Origin: Pseudomonas panipatensis
Lineage (GTDB): Bacteria; Pseudomonadota; Gammaproteobacteria; Pseudomonadales; Pseudomonadaceae
Direction of reading: 5' to 3'
Assembly: GCF_900099785.1 (NCBI RefSeq)
Contig: NZ_FNDS01000008.1
Location: 248,001-312,000, forward strand
Length of the DNA: 64,000 bases
The notes beneath the pieces were generated by a model. It searched no databases. It saw only the letters and a list, made by a program, of their open reading frames with translations, and was not told where the DNA came from. Shown here piece by piece: positions 1-8,781 of this stretch (position 1 is the first letter of the stretch; each line of letters begins with the position of its first letter). The position numbers and the translations under genes were made by a program.

Positions 1-7
1 ATTTCGC

Positions 8-42
8 AAGGCCCGGCCCGCATTCCTGTGGGTCGGGCCTTG
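8..42. terminator. hairpin, probable terminator of an upstream gene
   Basis: AAGGCCCG and CGGGCCTT arms enclose a second short GC stem. There is no clear U-run on the plus strand, so it may be a weak terminator or a stable 3' end for a gene lying before the window. Confidence 0.45.
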
Positions 43-197
43 TGCATTTCGGCGCGGGCCATGCCGCGCACATCGCTTCCGCTCCCCCTGCAACGCCGGC
101 AGGCGCAAGCTGTGACGCGCTCCGAAAGATGCGGCTTCCCCTTTGCCGGCTTTTCTATAAGCTTTCGGCCTTCAGAAATTTCCCAGGAAGTAATTCG

Positions 198-953
198 ATG
201 TTCAAACGCATTCTGCTGGCGTGGCTGGGGAGCGGCCTGCTGTTGGCCGGCATGGCGCGCGCGGAAGTGGGGCCCGACTACAGCATGGTTCTGCTGACCG
301 AGAATTTCCCGCCCTACAACATGGCCATCAATGGCAAGAACTTCGCTCAGGAAGACAACATCGACGGCATCGCCGTGGATATCGTCCGCGAGATGTACAA
401 GCGCGCGGGGATCAACTACAGCCTGACCCTGCGCTTCCCCTGGGATCGTATCTACAAGCTGGCGCTGGAAAAGCCGGACTACGGTGTGTTCGTCACTGCG
501 CGCCTGCCGGACCGCGAGGCCTCCTTCAAATGGGTCGGCCCGATCGGCCCGGATGACTGGGTCCTGCTGGCGCGGAGCGACAGCAGCATCACGCTGAAAA
601 GCCTGGACGAGGCCAAGCGCTACAAGGTCGGTGCCTACAAGGGCGACGCCATCGCCGACTACCTCACCCAGCACGGCTTCGAGCCGGTGGTGGCGCTGCG
701 CGACCAGGAGAACGCCGGCAAGCTGCAGCAGGGCGACATCGACCTGTGGGCCAGTGGCGACCCGGCTGGCCGCTACCTGGCCAAGCAGGCTGGCGTCAGC
801 GGCCTGAAGACTGTCCTGCGTTTCAACAGCGATCAGCTCTACCTGGCGCTGAACAAGGAGACGCCTGACGAGGTGGTGCAGAAGCTGCAGGCCGCGCTGG
901 ACAAGATGCGCGCCGAAGGTTTCGTCGACGACGTGATCAAAAGCTATCTGTGA
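198..953 (+). CDS. periplasmic amino-acid-type solute-binding protein (SBP_bac_3), copy 1
   Basis: Predicted periplasmic solute-binding protein of 251 residues. Residues 1-22 form a signal peptide ending A-R-A before Glu; the mature part has the two-lobe family 3 pattern (LLTENFPPYN, FPWDRIYKLA, GDIDLWASGDPAGR). The ATG at 198 is chosen because AGGAAG lies about 8 bases upstream and the signal peptide begins there, although the frame stays open further upstream. The next gene is an obvious paralogue in the same orientation, and no permease or ATPase gene is adjacent. The protein may therefore be an orphan receptor, a partner of a distant transporter, or a non-transport sensor. The ligand cannot be read from sequence. 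From memory, homologues occupy the same place in P. aeruginosa (PA5137/PA5138 region). Confidence 0.85.
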   Translation: MFKRILLAWLGSGLLLAGMARAEVGPDYSMVLLTENFPPYNMAINGKNFAQEDNIDGIAVDIVREMYKRAGINYSLTLRFPWDRIYKLALEKPDYGVFVTARLPDREASFKWVGPIGPDDWVLLARSDSSITLKSLDEAKRYKVGAYKGDAIADYLTQHGFEPVVALRDQENAGKLQQGDIDLWASGDPAGRYLAKQAGVSGLKTVLRFNSDQLYLALNKETPDEVVQKLQAALDKMRAEGFVDDVIKSYL

Positions 954-1097
954 TTCGCCGGCGTCGCTCCGAGGGGGGAGCGGCGCTGCGCTGTTTCACC
1001 GGCCGCGGCCGGGGAAGTGCCAAGGAAGGCGAACGTGACGGATGTCCGTTCTTTTCGCACGGATGCCGCTAGCCATAACGATAACCAAGCGAGCGGT

Positions 1098-1859
1098 ATG
1101 ACCATGCTGAAACTGAAGACCCGCGGCCTGATGCTGGGCCTGCTGTTGGGGGCTGCAACGGCCCGCGCCGAGGTGCCCGCCGATTACAAGGTGGTGCTTC
1201 TCACGGAGAACTTCCCGCCGTTCAACATGGCGGTGGACGACAAGAATTTCGCCCGCGACGAAGGCATCGATGGCATCAGCGCGGATATCGTCCGCGAGAT
1301 GTTCAAGCGTGCCGGCATCGGCTACACCCTGAGCCTGCGCTTCCCCTGGGACCGCCTGTACAAGTTGACCCAGGACAACGCCGACTATGGGCTGTTCTCC
1401 ACCACCTACACCGCCGAGCGGGCGCCCTTGTTCAAATGGGTCGGGCCGCTGGGCAAGACCGGTTGGGTGGTGTTGGCCGCGCCGGGCAGCAAGATCAGCC
1501 TCAAGGACATCAAGGAAGCCGGCAAGTACAAAGTCGGTGCCTACCAGAACAACGCGGTGAGCCAGGAGCTGGCCAAGCAGAACGTTCCGGTGATCAACGC
1601 CTTGAGCGATCAGCAGAATGTGAAGAAGCTGATGAGCGGCGAGATCGACCTTTGGGTGACCGACGATCCGGCAGGGCGCTTCGTCGCCAAGCAGGAGGGC
1701 GTGACGGGGTTGCAGACCGTGCTGCGCTTCAATGAGGCGCAACTCTTCCTGGCCCTGAACAAGGACACCCCCGACGAGGTGGTGGCGCGCTTGCAGAAGG
1801 CTCTCGATCAGCTGCGTGCGGAAGGTTTCGTCGAACAGGCGACCAAGAACTACCTCTGA
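1098..1859 (+). CDS. periplasmic amino-acid-type solute-binding protein (SBP_bac_3), copy 2
   Basis: Second copy of the same family, 253 residues, with a signal peptide of about 24 residues ending A-R-A. It shares long blocks with the upstream gene (VVLLTENFPPFNM, GIDGISADIVREMFKRAGI, LRFPWDRLYKL, EIDLWVTDDPAGRFVAKQ) and the same C-terminus pattern, so it looks like a tandem duplication that has since diverged. The start could be the ATG at 1098 or the one at 1104; neither has a strong Shine-Dalgarno sequence. The 144-base gap to copy 1 holds a GC hairpin but no clear promoter. It converges on the deacetylase gene. No transport partners are nearby. Confidence 0.85.
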   Translation: MTMLKLKTRGLMLGLLLGAATARAEVPADYKVVLLTENFPPFNMAVDDKNFARDEGIDGISADIVREMFKRAGIGYTLSLRFPWDRLYKLTQDNADYGLFSTTYTAERAPLFKWVGPLGKTGWVVLAAPGSKISLKDIKEAGKYKVGAYQNNAVSQELAKQNVPVINALSDQQNVKKLMSGEIDLWVTDDPAGRFVAKQEGVTGLQTVLRFNEAQLFLALNKDTPDEVVARLQKALDQLRAEGFVEQATKNYL

Positions 1860-1921
1860 GGCGGGGCATCGGCGGCTGACGCCCGCGTGCCGCTGCCGCC
1901 CTCGATTCGGCGCAAGGCCGC

Positions 1922-2707
1922 TCAGCGATAGACGCCGTTCTTGCCATGCGCCGCCATGGCGCGGTTGCCGCGCTCGGCGATCAGCAGGGTCGGCTCCACC
2001 AGTTCTATTCCCGCCGCTCGCAGTTTCGGCAGCTCGCGCGCCAGCACCCTGAGGGTGGCCGGCCGCGGGTGGCCGATCAGCAGCGCCGAGCCCTGCTTGC
2101 GCGCCAGGGCGATGCCGGTCTGCAATTGGCGGGCGATGGACGCTTCGTCCGGCTGGTCATCCAGGAACACATCCCGCGACAGGCTGGCCAGGCCGTGCTG
2201 CTGCGCCGCGGCGGCGGCCACGGTGGCGGCGCTGGTGCGGCTGTCGAGGAAGAACAGGTGACGCTCCTGCAGGGTAGCCATGAGCAGGTCCATGCCGGCG
2301 CGGTCGGCGGTCATGCGGCTGCCTTCGTGGTTGTTCACGCCCTGCACATAGGGCACCGCGGCGAGGGCGGCATCGAGTCGCCGGGAGAGTTCCGCCGCCG
2401 GGAGTTCCGGGCTCCAGGCGAAGGGGCCGCCGGCCGGGTCCATGGGCAGGTGCAGAAGCAGGGTGCGCCCGCGCTGGTGCGCTTCACGAGCCAGCTCGGC
2501 AGCGTGCGGGGTGTCCGGCATGATCGCCATGGCCACGCCGGGCGGCAGCTCGAACACCTGGCGGTCGCGCTCGAGGCTCTGCCCGAGATCGTCGATCACC
2601 ACGCTGAGCAGCGGGTGCCGAGGCTCGGGCGCCTCGGCGGACAGCGCCTGTGCCTGGCCGAACAGCGCCGCCAGGCACAGGCCGAACAGCAGCCCGGCCC
2701 GGCGCAT
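1922..2707 (-). CDS. divergent polysaccharide deacetylase family protein (YibQ-like)
   Basis: 261-residue exported protein with an N-terminal signal peptide ending A-Q-A. The motifs VVIDDLG, NNHEGS, LDSRTS, RDVFLDD and IGHPRP are those of the divergent polysaccharide deacetylase family (DUF610, E. coli YibQ). A TIM-barrel-like fold in the periplasm is expected; the substrate is unknown but presumed to be cell-wall or other polysaccharide. The gene starts 3 bases after ctpA, and the order gpmI-envC-(ctpA)-yibQ matches E. coli gpmI-envC-yibQ apart from the inserted protease. That supports a joint role in envelope remodelling. Confidence 0.85.
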   Translation of the reverse strand: MRRAGLLFGLCLAALFGQAQALSAEAPEPRHPLLSVVIDDLGQSLERDRQVFELPPGVAMAIMPDTPHAAELAREAHQRGRTLLLHLPMDPAGGPFAWSPELPAAELSRRLDAALAAVPYVQGVNNHEGSRMTADRAGMDLLMATLQERHLFFLDSRTSAATVAAAAAQQHGLASLSRDVFLDDQPDEASIARQLQTGIALARKQGSALLIGHPRPATLRVLARELPKLRAAGIELVEPTLLIAERGNRAMAAHGKNGVYR

Positions 2708-2710
2708 CGA

Positions 2711-4022
2711 TCAATTGCTGCCGCGGCTGACGCTGAGTCCTTTCAGCAGGCTGAGGGCTTGGCTGAGCTGGAAGTCGGAGTCCTGCGGCTGCGCCTGGTT
2801 CTCCGGCGCCTTGCCGGGCACGGTCGGACGATCCTTGCCGCCGTTGCCGTTGGCCAGGTGGCCCTGCAGGTCGGCTTCCTTGAAGCCTTCGAAGTCGCTC
2901 TGCTCGCGGGTCACCTTGGCGCGTTCGACGACGATGTCCGGAACGATGCCCTGGGCCTGGATGGAGCGGCCGTTGGGGGTGTAGTAGAGCGCGGTGGTCA
3001 GCTTCAGCGCGCGGTCATTGTTCAGCGGCAGTACGGTCTGTACCGAGCCTTTGCCGAAGCTGTCGGTGCCCATGATGATGGCGCGCTTGTGATCCTGCAG
3101 GGCGCCGGAGACGATTTCCGCCGCCGATGCGGTGCCGCCGTTGATCAGCACCACCACCGGTACGCCTTCGCTGGGGTCGGCCGGATCGGCGGAGAAGCGC
3201 AGTTCGGAGTTGGGGATGCGGCCCTTGGTGTAGACGATCAGGCCCTTGGTGAGGAAGGCGTCGGCCACTTCCACCGCCGACTGCAGCACGCCGCCGGGGT
3301 TGTTGCGCAGGTCGAGGACCAGGCCCTTGAGCCGGCCTTTGTTGTCCTTCTTCAGTTGCGCCAGCGCCTTCACCACTTCCTCGCCGCTGTTGACCTGGAA
3401 CTGGGTGATGCGCAGGTAGCCGTAGCCGGATTCGAGCAGTTGGCTCTTGACGCTCTTGACCTTGATGATGGCGCGCTTGAGGTGCACGTCGAACGGCTTG
3501 CCGCCGCCGCGCACGATGGTCAGGGTGATCGGCGAGCCGGGCTTGCCGCGCATGCTGTCGACCGCCGCGTTCATCGACTGGCCCTTGGTCGGCTTGCCGT
3601 CGATCTGCACGATCAGGTCGCCCGGCTGGATGCCGGCATTGGCCGCGGGCGTGTCGTCGATGGGCGAGACCACCTTGATGAAGCCTTCTTCGGTGCCGAC
3701 TTCGATGCCCAGGCCGCCGAACTCGCCGCTGGTGCTCTCCTGCAGCTCGGCGAACTCCTCCGGCCCCAGGTAGGCGGAGTGCGGGTCGAGGTTGCTGAGC
3801 ATGCCCTTGATGGCGTTTTCCAGCAGGGTCTTGTCGTCCACCGGTTCGACATACGCCGCCTTCACCCGATCAAGCACCTCGGCGAAGGTGCGCAGCTCGT
3901 CGAGCGGCAGCGGCGCCTCCTTGCCGTTGGCCACGGCCGGCGCTGCCGGAGCGGCCGGCGGCCTGGGCCGCTCCGACGCCGAGCAGCAAGGCCAAGGTGA
4001 TGAGACGGAAGCGATGCGACAT
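2711..4022 (-). CDS. ctpA: carboxyl-terminal processing protease CtpA (S41), with an apparent frameshift in the signal peptide
   Basis: Periplasmic serine protease. The frame covers the N-terminal helices (PLPLDELRTFAEVLDRV), a PDZ domain (FGGLGIEVG to GIQPGDLIVQIDGKPT), and the S41 catalytic domain with the GGTASAAEIV serine region and the SFGKGSVQ lysine. In P. aeruginosa CtpA, helped by LbcA, degrades peptidoglycan cross-link hydrolases. The natural start, ATG at 4022, has an AGGAG site and encodes a perfect signal peptide (MSHRFRLITLALLLGVGAAQA), but that frame is +1 relative to the protease frame: 4022 to the stop is 1312 bases, not a multiple of three. The shift must fall around 3945-3972, in a GC-rich run. 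Either a one-base sequencing error or a real lesion would explain it. A protein started inside the protease frame would lack an export signal. Confidence 0.8.
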
Positions 4023-4049
4023 GTTTGGCTCCTAAGGCGTGTCCGCGGC

Positions 4050-5342
4050 TTATCCCTGCGTGCGGCACCAGATAGAGGGGTCCGTCGGGCGGCCCTGATG
4101 ACGGATGGCGAAATACACCGCCGGAGTATTCTGTCCACCGCTGGCGCCGACCGTGGCGATGGGATCGCCCGCTTTGACCGTATCGCCGGCGTCTTTCAGA
4201 AGACTTTGATTATGACCATAAAGGCTCAGGTATCCACCACCGTGGTCGAGGATAACCAGTAGCCCGGCGCCGCGCAGCCAGTCGGCGAACACCACCCGGC
4301 CACCGTGCACGGCGCGTACCGTGCTGCCGGCGGATGCGCCGATCAGCACGCCGTCCCAGGTGGCTCGCGGGTCGTCGCCGCGCGGGCTGCCGAAGCGCGC
4401 CAGGACACGCCCGTTGACCGGCCAGGGCAGCTTGCCTCGGGCTGCGTCGAAGGCGCCGCCGAAGCCGGCGCCGCTGGAAACCAGGGGGCCGCTGTAGTCC
4501 GCGTGCTTGCTCGGGGCTTTTTCCGGAGCTTGGCCGCGGCTGGCCAGTTCGCGTTCGCGGCGGGCGCGTTCGCGCTCCTCGGCGAGGGCACGCTGGCGGG
4601 CTTCTTCAGCCTCGCGGGCCTGGCGCGCCAGGGTTTCTTCGATGGTCTTCAGAACCTTGTTCAGCTCCGCCTGGTTCTGCTCGCGGTCCTTGAGCTTCTT
4701 GTCGCCGCTGCTGTAGTCGTTGTTCAGCTTGGCCAGGGCCTCCTGGCGCTGCTTGCGGGCTTCGGCCAGCGCCTGGCGACGGGCTTCCAGGGCGTTCTGC
4801 TGTTCCAGCTGCTGGCTCTTCTGGGAACTGATGTCCTGCTCGACGTTATCCAACTGGCGCAGGGTCTCGTTGAAGGTGTTGAGCTGTTCGAGACGGGCGC
4901 GGTTGATGTAGTCGTAGTAGGTGAGGGTGCGGCTGAATTTCTCCGGGTGCTCCTGGTTGAGCAGCAGCTTGAGGTATTCCTGACGGCCACTCTGGTACGC
5001 GGCCCGCGCCTGGATGGCGATCAGTCGCTGCTGCTCAAGGCGTGCGCCCTGGAGTTTTTTTTTCTCTTCGTCGAGTCGCTGCAGTTCCTTTTCGCTCTTC
5101 TCCAGCTCGTCCTGCAGGGCCTTGACCTGTTTCTCCAGGTCGCCCATCTGGGTCTCGGTGGACTTGAGCTGCTTCTGCACCCCGGATTTCTCTTCCTGGA
5201 TGCTGCTGAGGGTCTTTTTCAGCTCGGCGATGTCTTTTTGCGTCTGCTCGATCTGCCGCTGGGTGTCGGCGCGATCGTCGGCGACGGCCGCCAGCGGGCT
5301 CAGCAGGCAGATCAGCAGCAGGGAGGAGAGGGCGCGATGCAT
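4050..5342 (-). CDS. envC: murein hydrolase activator EnvC-like protein
   Basis: 430-residue exported protein. A signal peptide (MHRALSSLLLICLLSPLAAVA) is followed by a very long coiled coil (roughly residues 25-265, rich in Q/E/K/L) and a C-terminal LytM/M23 domain. The LytM domain lacks zinc ligands: the usual first His motif reads TWDGVLI and the HxH motif reads YFAI. That is the degenerate state known for EnvC-type activators, which switch on amidases at the division site instead of cutting peptidoglycan. The start at 5342 puts the signal peptide at the N-terminus; an in-frame ATG near 5381 is an alternative. It lies between gpmI and ctpA on the same strand. Confidence 0.88.
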   Translation of the reverse strand: MHRALSSLLLICLLSPLAAVADDRADTQRQIEQTQKDIAELKKTLSSIQEEKSGVQKQLKSTETQMGDLEKQVKALQDELEKSEKELQRLDEEKKKLQGARLEQQRLIAIQARAAYQSGRQEYLKLLLNQEHPEKFSRTLTYYDYINRARLEQLNTFNETLRQLDNVEQDISSQKSQQLEQQNALEARRQALAEARKQRQEALAKLNNDYSSGDKKLKDREQNQAELNKVLKTIEETLARQAREAEEARQRALAEERERARRERELASRGQAPEKAPSKHADYSGPLVSSGAGFGGAFDAARGKLPWPVNGRVLARFGSPRGDDPRATWDGVLIGASAGSTVRAVHGGRVVFADWLRGAGLLVILDHGGGYLSLYGHNQSLLKDAGDTVKAGDPIATVGASGGQNTPAVYFAIRHQGRPTDPSIWCRTQG

Positions 5343-5399
5343 GGGGTGACGGGCACCTGGAACCGGAATCGGCCTAGTATGCATAAAAAATTGGTTACA

Positions 5400-5460
5400 A
5401 GCTGCAAGCCGCGCGCGGCAAGTGAAAAGCGTCACGGCCGCGGAGGGCCGGCTTGCAGCT
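5400..5460. repeat. REP-like inverted repeat between gpmI and envC
   Basis: Perfect 12-base arms AGCTGCAAGCCG and CGGCTTGCAGCT are separated by 37 bases that contain further GC-rich dyads. The core CAAGCTGCAAG-type sequence resembles dispersed intergenic repeats of Pseudomonas (from memory). Its place just downstream of the gpmI stop would suit transcript 3'-end protection. Confidence 0.55.
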
Positions 5461-5469
5461 CGTAGCGGC

Positions 5470-7005
5470 TCACTCCAGGGTGACGATGGAGCGGCCGGTC
5501 ATTTCCGCCGGCACCGGCAGGCCCATCAGCGTCAGCAGGGTCGGCGCCACATCGGCGAGGACGCCGCCTTCGCGGACGCTCAGTTTGCGCTTGCCGACAT
5601 AGATGAAGGGCACCGGCTCGCAGGTGTGCGCGGTGTGCGCCTGGCCGGTGGCTTCATCTTCCATTTGCTCGACGTTGCCGTGGTCGGCGGTGATCAGGGC
5701 CTCGCCGCCAACCTTGTCCAGTGCGGCGACGATACGGCCGACGCAGGTATCCAGGCATTCCACGGCCTTGACCGCGGCCTCGAACACGCCGGTGTGGCCG
5801 ACCATGTCGCCGTTGGCGTAGTTGACCACGATGACGTCGTAGCGCTGCTGTTCGATGGCATCGACGATCTTGTCGGTGACTTCCGGCGCGCTCATTTCCG
5901 GCTGCAGGTCATAGGTGGCGACCTGCGGCGAGGGAATGAGGATGCGCTCTTCGCCCTCGAACGGCTCTTCGCGGCCGCCGGAGAAGAAGAAGGTGACGTG
6001 GGCGTATTTCTCGGTTTCGGCGATGCGCAACTGGGTCTTGCCATTCTTCGCCAGGTATTCGCCGAGGACGTTGTCCAGCGACTCCGGCTTGAAGGCGCTG
6101 GGCGCCGGAATGCTCGCCGCGTACTGGGTGAGCATCACGTAGTCGGCCAGGTGCAGCTCGCGCTGGCGCGGGAACTCCTTGAAGCCCGGCTCGACGAAGG
6201 CGCGCGACAGTTCGCGGGCGCGGTCGGCGCGGAAGTTCATGAACACCACGGCGTCGCCGTCTTCCACCTTGACCGCCGCGCCGATGCGCGTGGCCTTGAC
6301 GAACTCATCGCTCTCGCCGCGCTCGTAGGCAGCGTTCAGGCCGGCGACGGCGCTCTCGGCGCTGAACTCGGCCTGGCCTTCGCTGATCAGGTTGTAGGCG
6401 GCTTCGACGCGATCCCAGCGGTTGTCGCGGTCCATGGCGTAGTAACGGCCGATCAGGCTGGCGATGCGGCCCTTGCCGAGACGGGCGAAGGTCGCGTCGA
6501 GCAGTGCGATCGAGGGTTCGGCGCTCTTCGGCGGGGTGTCGCGGCCGTCGAGGAAGGCATGCAGGTAGATCTTTTCCGCGCCGCGGCGGGCGGCCAGTTC
6601 GGCCATGGCGACCAGGTGGTCCTGGTGGCTGTGCACGCCGCCGTCGGAGAGCAGGCCGAGGATGTGCACGGCCTTGCCGGCGCCCACTGCCTTGTCCACC
6701 GCGCCGACCAGCACCGGGTTGGCGAAGAACTCGCCATCGCGGATGGCCTTGGTTACGCGGGTGAAGTCCTGGTACACGACACGGCCGGCGCCGAGGTTCA
6801 TGTGACCGACCTCGGAGTTGCCCATCTGCCCGTCAGGCAGGCCGACATCCATGCCCGAACCGGAGATCAGGCCGTGCGGCTGGCTCGCCAGCAGGCGGTC
6901 GAGGTTCGGCTTCTTCGCCGCGTAGATCGCGTTGTACTCGGGGCTGTCGCTATGGCCGAAGCCGTCCAGGATGATCAGGACCAGGGGTTTGGGCGATGCA
7001 GTCAT
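5470..7005 (-). CDS. gpmI: 2,3-bisphosphoglycerate-independent phosphoglycerate mutase
   Basis: 511-residue cytoplasmic, manganese-dependent glycolytic enzyme interconverting 3- and 2-phosphoglycerate. It has the alkaline-phosphatase-fold metal ligand Asp14 (LIILDGFG), the phosphoserine site Ser64 in [10 protein letters not shown], the FLDGRDTPP loop and the C-terminal [10 protein letters not shown] and [11 protein letters not shown] metal-binding stretches. The start at 7005 ([10 protein letters not shown]) gives the usual family length; a longer frame to 7023 adds nothing recognisable. It is divergent from yibN-grxC-secB, as in E. coli. Confidence 0.96.
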   Translation of the reverse strand: MTASPKPLVLIILDGFGHSDSPEYNAIYAAKKPNLDRLLASQPHGLISGSGMDVGLPDGQMGNSEVGHMNLGAGRVVYQDFTRVTKAIRDGEFFANPVLVGAVDKAVGAGKAVHILGLLSDGGVHSHQDHLVAMAELAARRGAEKIYLHAFLDGRDTPPKSAEPSIALLDATFARLGKGRIASLIGRYYAMDRDNRWDRVEAAYNLISEGQAEFSAESAVAGLNAAYERGESDEFVKATRIGAAVKVEDGDAVVFMNFRADRARELSRAFVEPGFKEFPRQRELHLADYVMLTQYAASIPAPSAFKPESLDNVLGEYLAKNGKTQLRIAETEKYAHVTFFFSGGREEPFEGEERILIPSPQVATYDLQPEMSAPEVTDKIVDAIEQQRYDVIVVNYANGDMVGHTGVFEAAVKAVECLDTCVGRIVAALDKVGGEALITADHGNVEQMEDEATGQAHTAHTCEPVPFIYVGKRKLSVREGGVLADVAPTLLTLMGLPVPAEMTGRSIVTLE

Positions 7006-7088
7006 AGGTGCGGCTCTTTCCAAAACGGGGGTCAGAAAATGCCCGGCAGTTTACCGGTTGGGGCCGACCGGCGCCACGATCCGCAGGG

Positions 7089-7117
7089 TTCAGCCGTCAG
7101 GAGGGCGCGTGTATACT
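7089..7117 (+). promoter_or_regulatory. probable sigma-70 promoter of yibN-grxC-secB
   Basis: TTCAGC (7089-7094), a 17-base spacer and TATACT (7112-7117) lie in the divergent gap between gpmI and yibN. The -10 is good and the -35 moderate. Confidence 0.5.
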
Positions 7118-7150
7118 GGCCGGCATTTTTACCTGTGGATGCCCTGCGCC

Positions 7151-7573
7151 ATGCCTTCGTTCCTCCCCCGTCTGATCGAATTCGCTACCCATCACTATCT
7201 GCTGGTCGGCGCTCTGGTTGTGCTCCTGGTCCTGCTCGCCCTGCACGAGCTGCGTCGCAGCGGCCGCGCCCTGTCCACCCGCGAGCTGACCGCCCTGGTC
7301 AACGGCGAGCAGGCAGTGGTGCTGGACATCCGTCCGAGCAAGGAGTTTTCCGGCGGCCACATCGTCGGTGCGCTGAACATCCCGGCCGACAAACTGGCCA
7401 GCCGCATGAGCGAGCTGGAAAAGCACAAGGCCAAGACCATCATCGTCGTCGATGCCATGGGGCAACATGCCGGCACCTGGTGCGGCGTCCTACAGAAGGC
7501 CGGTTTCACCGCCGCCAAGCTGTCCGGTGGCATCGGCAGTTGGCGTGGCGACAATCTGCCGTTGGTGAAGTGA
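7151..7573 (+). CDS. membrane-anchored rhodanese-like protein (YibN-like)
   Basis: 140 residues: one N-terminal transmembrane helix (about residues 14-30, HYLLVGALVVLLVLLALHEL) and a single rhodanese domain (VVLDIRPSKEFSGGHIVGALNIP to GGIGSWRGDNLP). The canonical catalytic cysteine position is replaced: the active-site loop reads VVDAMGQHAGTWC, so a sulfurtransferase activity is doubtful. E. coli YibN has the same architecture and the same place in front of grxC-secB. An in-frame ATG at 7139 is an alternative start; neither has a strong ribosome site. One base separates it from grxC. Confidence 0.85.
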   Translation: MPSFLPRLIEFATHHYLLVGALVVLLVLLALHELRRSGRALSTRELTALVNGEQAVVLDIRPSKEFSGGHIVGALNIPADKLASRMSELEKHKAKTIIVVDAMGQHAGTWCGVLQKAGFTAAKLSGGIGSWRGDNLPLVK

Positions 7574-7574
7574 A

Positions 7575-7829
7575 ATGCAGGCGGTTCTGATATACACCAC
7601 CGCCTGGTGCCCCTACTGTACCCGCGCCAAGGCGCTGCTGGAGAAGAAGGGTGTCGTCTACGAGGAAATCCCGGTGGACGGCAACGCCGACCTGCGCGCC
7701 GAGATGACCCGCAAGGCTGGCCGCACATCGGTACCGCAAATCTGGATTGGCAGCACCCACGTCGGCGGCTGTGACGATCTCTACGCGCTGGAACGCGCGG
7801 GTAAGCTGGACGCGCTGCTGTCGGCGTGA
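7575..7829 (+). CDS. grxC: glutaredoxin 3
   Basis: 84-residue cytoplasmic glutathione-dependent dithiol oxidoreductase. The active site Cys12-Pro-Tyr-Cys15 ([12 protein letters not shown]), the cis-proline loop (TSVPQIWIG) and the GSH-binding GGCDDL motif are all present. It sits in the conserved yibN-grxC-secB operon. Confidence 0.95.
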   Translation: MQAVLIYTTAWCPYCTRAKALLEKKGVVYEEIPVDGNADLRAEMTRKAGRTSVPQIWIGSTHVGGCDDLYALERAGKLDALLSA

Positions 7830-7866
7830 TCCCTTTCTGCAAAACGAGCCACAAGAAGGTCCTGAA

Positions 7867-8352
7867 ATGACTGAGCAAGTTAGCAACGGCGCCGCCGAGC
7901 AAGACAATTCCCCGCAGTTCTCCCTGCAGCGCATCTATGTGCGCGACCTGTCCTTCGAGGCGCCGAAGGCACCGGAAATCTTCCGTCAGGAATGGCAACC
8001 GGCGATCAGCATGGATCTGAACACTCGCCAGAAGCAGCTCGATGGCGACTTCTACGAAGTGGTGCTGACCGTCTCGGTCACCGTGAAGAACAAGGAAGAG
8101 ACTGCCTTCATCGTCGAAGTGCAGCAGGCCGGCATCTTCCTGATCAAGGGCCTGGATGCCTCCAGCATGAGCCACACCCTCGGTGCCTTCTGCCCGAACA
8201 TCCTCTTCCCCTATGCCCGCGAAACCCTGGACAGCCTGGTGGTGCGCGGTTCCTTCCCGGCGCTGATGCTCTCGCCGGTGAACTTCGACGCCCTGTACGC
8301 CCAGGAAATCGCCCGTCTGCAAGCGTCCGGCGAGATCCCCTCGGTTCAGTAA
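7867..8352 (+). CDS. secB: protein-export chaperone SecB
   Basis: 161-residue tetrameric cytosolic chaperone that keeps precursors unfolded and hands them to SecA. Family blocks are [30 protein letters not shown] and the C-terminal [15 protein letters not shown] stretch ([16 protein letters not shown]). The start at 7867 is preceded by AGAAGGT; the in-frame extension upstream overlaps grxC and is not credible. A strong terminator follows. Confidence 0.97.
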   Translation: MTEQVSNGAAEQDNSPQFSLQRIYVRDLSFEAPKAPEIFRQEWQPAISMDLNTRQKQLDGDFYEVVLTVSVTVKNKEETAFIVEVQQAGIFLIKGLDASSMSHTLGAFCPNILFPYARETLDSLVVRGSFPALMLSPVNFDALYAQEIARLQASGEIPSVQ

Positions 8353-8370
8353 GGCCCGCTCTATCAAGGA

Positions 8371-8398
8371 AAAGGCGCCCTCGGGCGCCTTTTCTTTT
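8371..8398 (+). terminator. rho-independent terminator of the secB operon
   Basis: AAAGGCGCCC, a two-base loop and GGGCGCCTTTT followed by CTTTT. Confidence 0.85.
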
Positions 8399-8567
8399 GC
8401 CTGGGTTTTTTCGCTGTTCAGACATGGATCGACGGGCCGCAAGCCCCGAAGGCTCAGCCGCGCAGCGATTCATCCACAGCCATTCCCGGGACTTGCCCAG
8501 GTGGACTGTGCAGGGCGGTGCCGGTGGAGCGCCCATGGCGAGGCGACAGGTGCATGCCCCGCGGACG

Positions 8568-8601
8568 TGCAACTTTGGTGCATGTGCACTAGCAGGGCGC
8601 C
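8568..8601 (+). promoter_or_regulatory. candidate NtrC enhancer region for nrsZ
   Basis: Two NtrC-like elements overlap here: TGCAACTTTGGTGCA (8568-8582, arms two bases closer than usual) and TGCACTAGCAGGGCGCC (8585-8601, consensus spacing, one arm imperfect). They lie about 185-210 bases before the predicted sigma-54 start, a normal enhancer distance. Confidence 0.35.
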
Positions 8602-8755
8602 AGCCCCGCTGCCTCGATGCTGGCGCTCGTGCCGTCGCTGGCGGCTCGGTCGCCGGCGGCTGCCCCGCCTGGGGATGGCGGAGAGCCCCGTCATTCCTGG
8701 CTTACAGACTGTTCCTTGGGATTCTTGCATAAGAATTTCCCGGCACTCACAGAAT

Positions 8756-8771
8756 TGGCACAGCCTCTGCA
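8756..8771 (+). promoter_or_regulatory. sigma-54 promoter in front of nrsZ
   Basis: TGGCACAGCCTCTGCA: GG at 8757-8758 and GC at 8769-8770 with exactly 10 bases between. The predicted start is near 8782, just before the first repeat module. Confidence 0.75.
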
Positions 8772-8781
8772 GTAGCTCAGG

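Noticed and set aside
1946..4000. Open frame of 684 codons on the plus strand opposite the deacetylase and ctpA genes
   Set aside because: It is antisense to well-supported genes, has no family motif or ribosome site, and is the kind of long frame that high GC content produces. The same holds for the long minus-strand frames at 20605-23589 and 25432-28068.
7497..7580. Intact sulfurtransferase site in the rhodanese-like protein
   Set aside because: The loop position of the catalytic cysteine is not Cys; the single Cys in GTWCGV is displaced, so enzymatic activity was not claimed.
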